DNA of 6,569 bases. It comes from an uncultured Lachnospiraceae bacterium. Lineage in GTDB: Bacteria > Bacillota > Clostridia > Lachnospirales > Lachnospiraceae. Location: NCBI GenBank assembly GCA_910579425.1, contig CAJTVL010000142.1:1-6569 (forward strand), given 5' to 3'. Positions 5,255 through 6,569 of the stretch are shown one piece after another; within the stretch, counting starts at the first letter, position 1; every line of letters begins with the position of its first letter. The notes under the pieces were generated by a model. It saw nothing but the letters and a program-made list of their open reading frames with translations, had not been told where the DNA came from and made no database searches. Position numbers and translations under genes: made by a program.

Positions 5255-5553
5255 ATGTCAAAGAAGAAAAAACACCCGCATGGGCATTACTGCAAAATAT
5301 GTAGGGAATACAAGGCAAATGAAAAATTTTCAGGGAAAGAGGCCATGCGATCCATATATGCAAATCCTGCTCACGTTTAAACGAAACTGAAAAAGCGGCG
5401 GCAATGGATATGAATCGGTTAATGAGTTTCCCTATGCGGCGGCTTTCAGACAGAGGGCGGAGAGCAGTCCGTCACGCTGGATGGCGGGCAGATGGCGAAG
5501 GTGTTACGTTATATCGTGCATATGCTGGAAATCTTTATGTGGGAGCAGGATAA
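5255..5553 (+). pseudogene. Small CxxC zinc-ribbon protein, frameshifted
   Basis: The gene starts MSKKKKHPHGHYCKICREYK and continues ANEKFSGK. Two extra bases (GA, 5339-5340) then throw it out of frame, and translation ends at the TAA at 5378-5380 after 41 residues. Skipping those two bases restores GHAIHICKSCSRLNETEKAA and then AMDMNRLMSFPMRRLSD, supplying the second CxxC. The two pairs, CKIC and CKSC, should bind one zinc ion, as in a family of small Clostridia proteins that I recall with the pattern CxxCGEYKANEKFSGxGHAxHICK. Past about 5455 the resemblance ends, although the frame stays open to 5553. The function of the family is not known to me; nucleic-acid or protein binding is only a guess. 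The truncated 41-residue product keeps half the zinc site and is likely inactive. Confidence 0.6.
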
Positions 5554-5575
5554 ATTTGATATTGTCACTTCGTAG
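5456..5575 (+). pseudogene. Short coding remnant, unknown family
   Basis: A frame different from the zinc-ribbon continuation reads GGEQSVTLDGGQMAKVLRYI followed by VHMLEIFMWEQDKFDIVTS and a TAG stop. The ordered, amphipathic sequence looks coding rather than random and could be the C-terminus of a lost gene, or of the zinc-ribbon gene after a further frameshift. No start or ribosome binding site is present. I do not recognise it. Confidence 0.3.
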
Positions 5576-5610
5576 TGAAACAACAGATTCTGTAGAAGAG
5601 GTATGTCTAA

Positions 5611-5904
5611 ATGAGAAAAAAATATATTTACCGGGATTACTGCCTGTACTAATAGCGGTATGTCTGGTAGTGGGAATATTTAGTGCCATTTACAGAGTGG
5701 GTTATCAGAGTGTCTATCTGAATGACACCGAAAGCAACCATCATGGATGGGAGTATGAAATACGGACGGATGCCGGGGAAGTGAAGAAAGTCACTCCCCG
5801 ATATATAGACGAGTACAGCTATACATTATCAGATGAAAATTGCTGTGAAGAGATGCCGCATTATGGAAGAAGAACTGACAGGTGCGATTCTGGAAATGGG
5901 TTGA
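5611..5904 (+). pseudogene. Single-pass membrane protein of unknown function, two frameshifts
   Basis: AGAGGT (5597-5602) precedes the ATG at 5611, which reads MRKK and then falls out of frame in a run of seven A residues (5616-5622). One more A would give MRKKIYLPGLLPVLIAVCLV and then VGIFSAIYRVGYQSVYLND: a short basic N-terminus, one membrane span, and an extracellular domain (ESNHHGWEYEIRTDAGEV, then KKVTPRYIDEYSYTLSDEN). At position 5841 an extra T breaks it again. Reading past it gives AVKRCRIMEEELTGAILEMG and a TGA at 5902-5904. Both breaks are single-base, and the parts between them look genuinely coding, so this is a recently decayed gene or an A-run switch. The topology predicts a cytoplasmic N-terminus and an outside domain of about 70 residues. 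I do not recognise the family. Confidence 0.5.
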
Positions 5905-5973
5905 GGCTTTTTTAGTGGATTTGGATACGTGCGAATAAAGTAAGTCGAATCTGATTATCGGTTTAAAATTGTC

Positions 5974-6110
5974 AAACAGCGAGACCGGAAGAACTTGAGA
6001 AGCTTGTTGAGATTGCAAAGATTCAAAGTACCGAAGCATCCAATGCTATTGAAGGTATTGTAACAACAAGAACCCGTATCAAGCAGTTGGCAGAAGAAAT
6101 GAAAAGCTAA
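5974..6110 (+). pseudogene. Fic family protein fragment (N-terminal Fic_N-type domain)
   Basis: After a two-base (GA, 5983-5984) insertion, KQR joins PEELEKLVEIAKIQSTEASN and then AIEGIVTTRTRIKQLAEE. The core SxEASNAIEG(I/N)xTT is the autoinhibitory-helix-like motif (S/T-x-x-x-E/N-G) found at the start of class II Fic proteins, which AMPylate or otherwise modify target proteins. The catalytic HPFxxGNGR motif is absent: the frame ends in TAA at 6108-6110, where FeoB-like sequence begins. Both the N-terminus before KQR and the whole catalytic part are missing, so this is an inactive scrap. Confidence 0.75.
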
Positions 6111-6298
6111 TCTGGTTTTTACAGACCTTTGATATAAGACTGAATGTTGCGGCTTCTGTGGAAGAAAGCCTTTGGGCATTGTTGGGCGGGGTGGCTGCTC
6201 CATTGTTTGCACCGCTTGGATTGTGGCATTTGCTGTTCACAGCATTCAGAAAGCAGCCCACAGCAAATGGATTAATATGTTACCTTCTATAACCGAAA
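6107..6298 (+). pseudogene. feoB: FeoB (ferrous iron transporter) internal fragment
   Basis: The frame beginning at the Fic stop reads IWFLQTFDIRLNVAASVEES, then LWALLGGVAAPLFAPLG. This matches the membrane region of FeoB, where IWFLQSF...S(I/L)LAxIGxxxAPxFxPLG precedes the second Gate segment. FeoB imports Fe2+ across the inner membrane using an N-terminal G domain. Similarity ends near 6220; the following residues (LWHLLFTAFRKQPTANGL) do not match the expected GFxAKE region, and the frame stops at 6290-6292. There is no start codon, G domain or C-terminus. The fragment directly abuts the Fic remnant, so two unrelated genes have been joined by deletion or recombination. Confidence 0.72.
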
Positions 6299-6343
6299 AA
6301 AAAGGAAGCTGCCTGCGGCGGGGAGCGGCTGCAAAGAAGTTCA

Positions 6344-6366
6344 AAGCGACCGCAAGGCAGTCGCTT
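6344..6366. other. Hairpin in the leader of the DUF6033-like gene
   Basis: Arms AAGCGAC (6344-6350) and GTCGCTT (6360-6366) pair perfectly around a 9-base loop, 14 bases before the AAAGGAGG ribosome binding site. With no T-run it is not a terminator. It may be a leader structure or the end of an upstream transcript. The surrounding G/C-rich stretch (6308-6332) holds no convincing gene. Confidence 0.4.
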
Positions 6367-6397
6367 GATAATATCAAATTAAAGGAGGAACATGCTT

Positions 6398-6569
6398 ATG
6401 GCAATGCAGATTCATGAAAATTATAATCATTCCGGCACCGATTACGCAGAGCGGGTAAAGGAAAAACAGGCCGATCAGAGGGCGGAAAAGGTAAAGGAAG
6501 CAGAGAAAGCTGCGGAGGAAAAAAACGCTGGTAAGTTGTCCGAACCACGGGATGAATACATCAGCAGTG
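6398..6569 (+). CDS. DUF6033-like hypothetical protein, 5' part only
   Basis: AAAGGAGG at 6381-6388 lies nine bases before the ATG at 6398. ATGs at 6392 and 6404 are in the same frame but are spaced less well. The 57 visible codons read MAMQIHENYNHSGTDYAERV, then a highly charged Lys/Glu/Ala-rich stretch (KEKQADQRAEKVKEAEKAAE) likely to be helical or coiled-coil, and then SEPRDEYISS at the window edge. This opening, including the PRDEYISS motif, matches small Lachnospiraceae proteins that I remember as DUF6033. That link is from pattern memory. No signal peptide or membrane span is visible so far. The function is unknown. Unlike its upstream neighbours it shows no damage within the window. 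Confidence 0.65.
   Translation, partial: MAMQIHENYNHSGTDYAERVKEKQADQRAEKVKEAEKAAEEKNAGKLSEPRDEYISS

Noticed and set aside
1..6569. Search for tRNA, rRNA, riboswitch or CRISPR structures
   Set aside because: No cloverleaf, ribosomal core sequence, known riboswitch-like conserved core or regular repeat-spacer array was seen by eye on either strand.

Overview
The window looks like an accessory chromosomal region of a low-to-mid GC anaerobic Firmicute, most likely a gut Clostridia / Lachnospiraceae member. The reasons are strong AGGAGG-type ribosome binding sites, consensus sigma-A promoters, a MobC-type mobilization protein, and small proteins (DUF6033-like, DUF6809-like, a CxxC zinc-ribbon family) that I recall mainly from that group. 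No species can be named from the sequence alone.

Layout. (1) Positions 1-680 carry the edge of a mobilizable element. A MobC-like gene on the minus strand appears to have lost its middle in frame, and upstream of it lies a hairpin-rich stretch that could be an origin of transfer. (2) Positions about 631-1337 (minus) hold the N-terminal half of an IS4-type transposase, broken by a one-base frameshift and cut off before the end of the catalytic domain. (3) Positions 1386-4457 are the only clearly intact functional unit: a TetR-type repressor, then an ATP-binding protein and two ABC-2 type permeases joined by ATGA overlaps, closed by a strong terminator. (4) Positions 4538-6298 are a gene graveyard. 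It contains a DUF6809-like gene running into antisense transposase debris, a 42-base near-palindrome, a short coding remnant, a frameshifted zinc-ribbon gene, a frameshifted membrane protein, a Fic N-terminal fragment and a FeoB fragment lying end to end. (5) From 6398 an apparently intact DUF6033-like gene runs off the right edge.

How the intact genes work together. The repressor has a perfect-consensus promoter overlapped by a 24-base dyad. A closely similar dyad (18 of 24 bases identical) sits just upstream of the ATPase gene. The simplest model is one TetR protein controlling both itself and a three-gene exporter, derepressed by an exported compound. The exporter resembles the systems annotated as fluoroquinolone exporters (one ATPase plus two dissimilar permeases), but the real substrate cannot be read from sequence. 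The cassette is visibly richer in A+T than the flanking debris, suggesting it arrived separately. I see no convincing undescribed system. The most testable items are the paired operators, the compact exporter cassette, and the unusual density of gene fragments with short indels around it.
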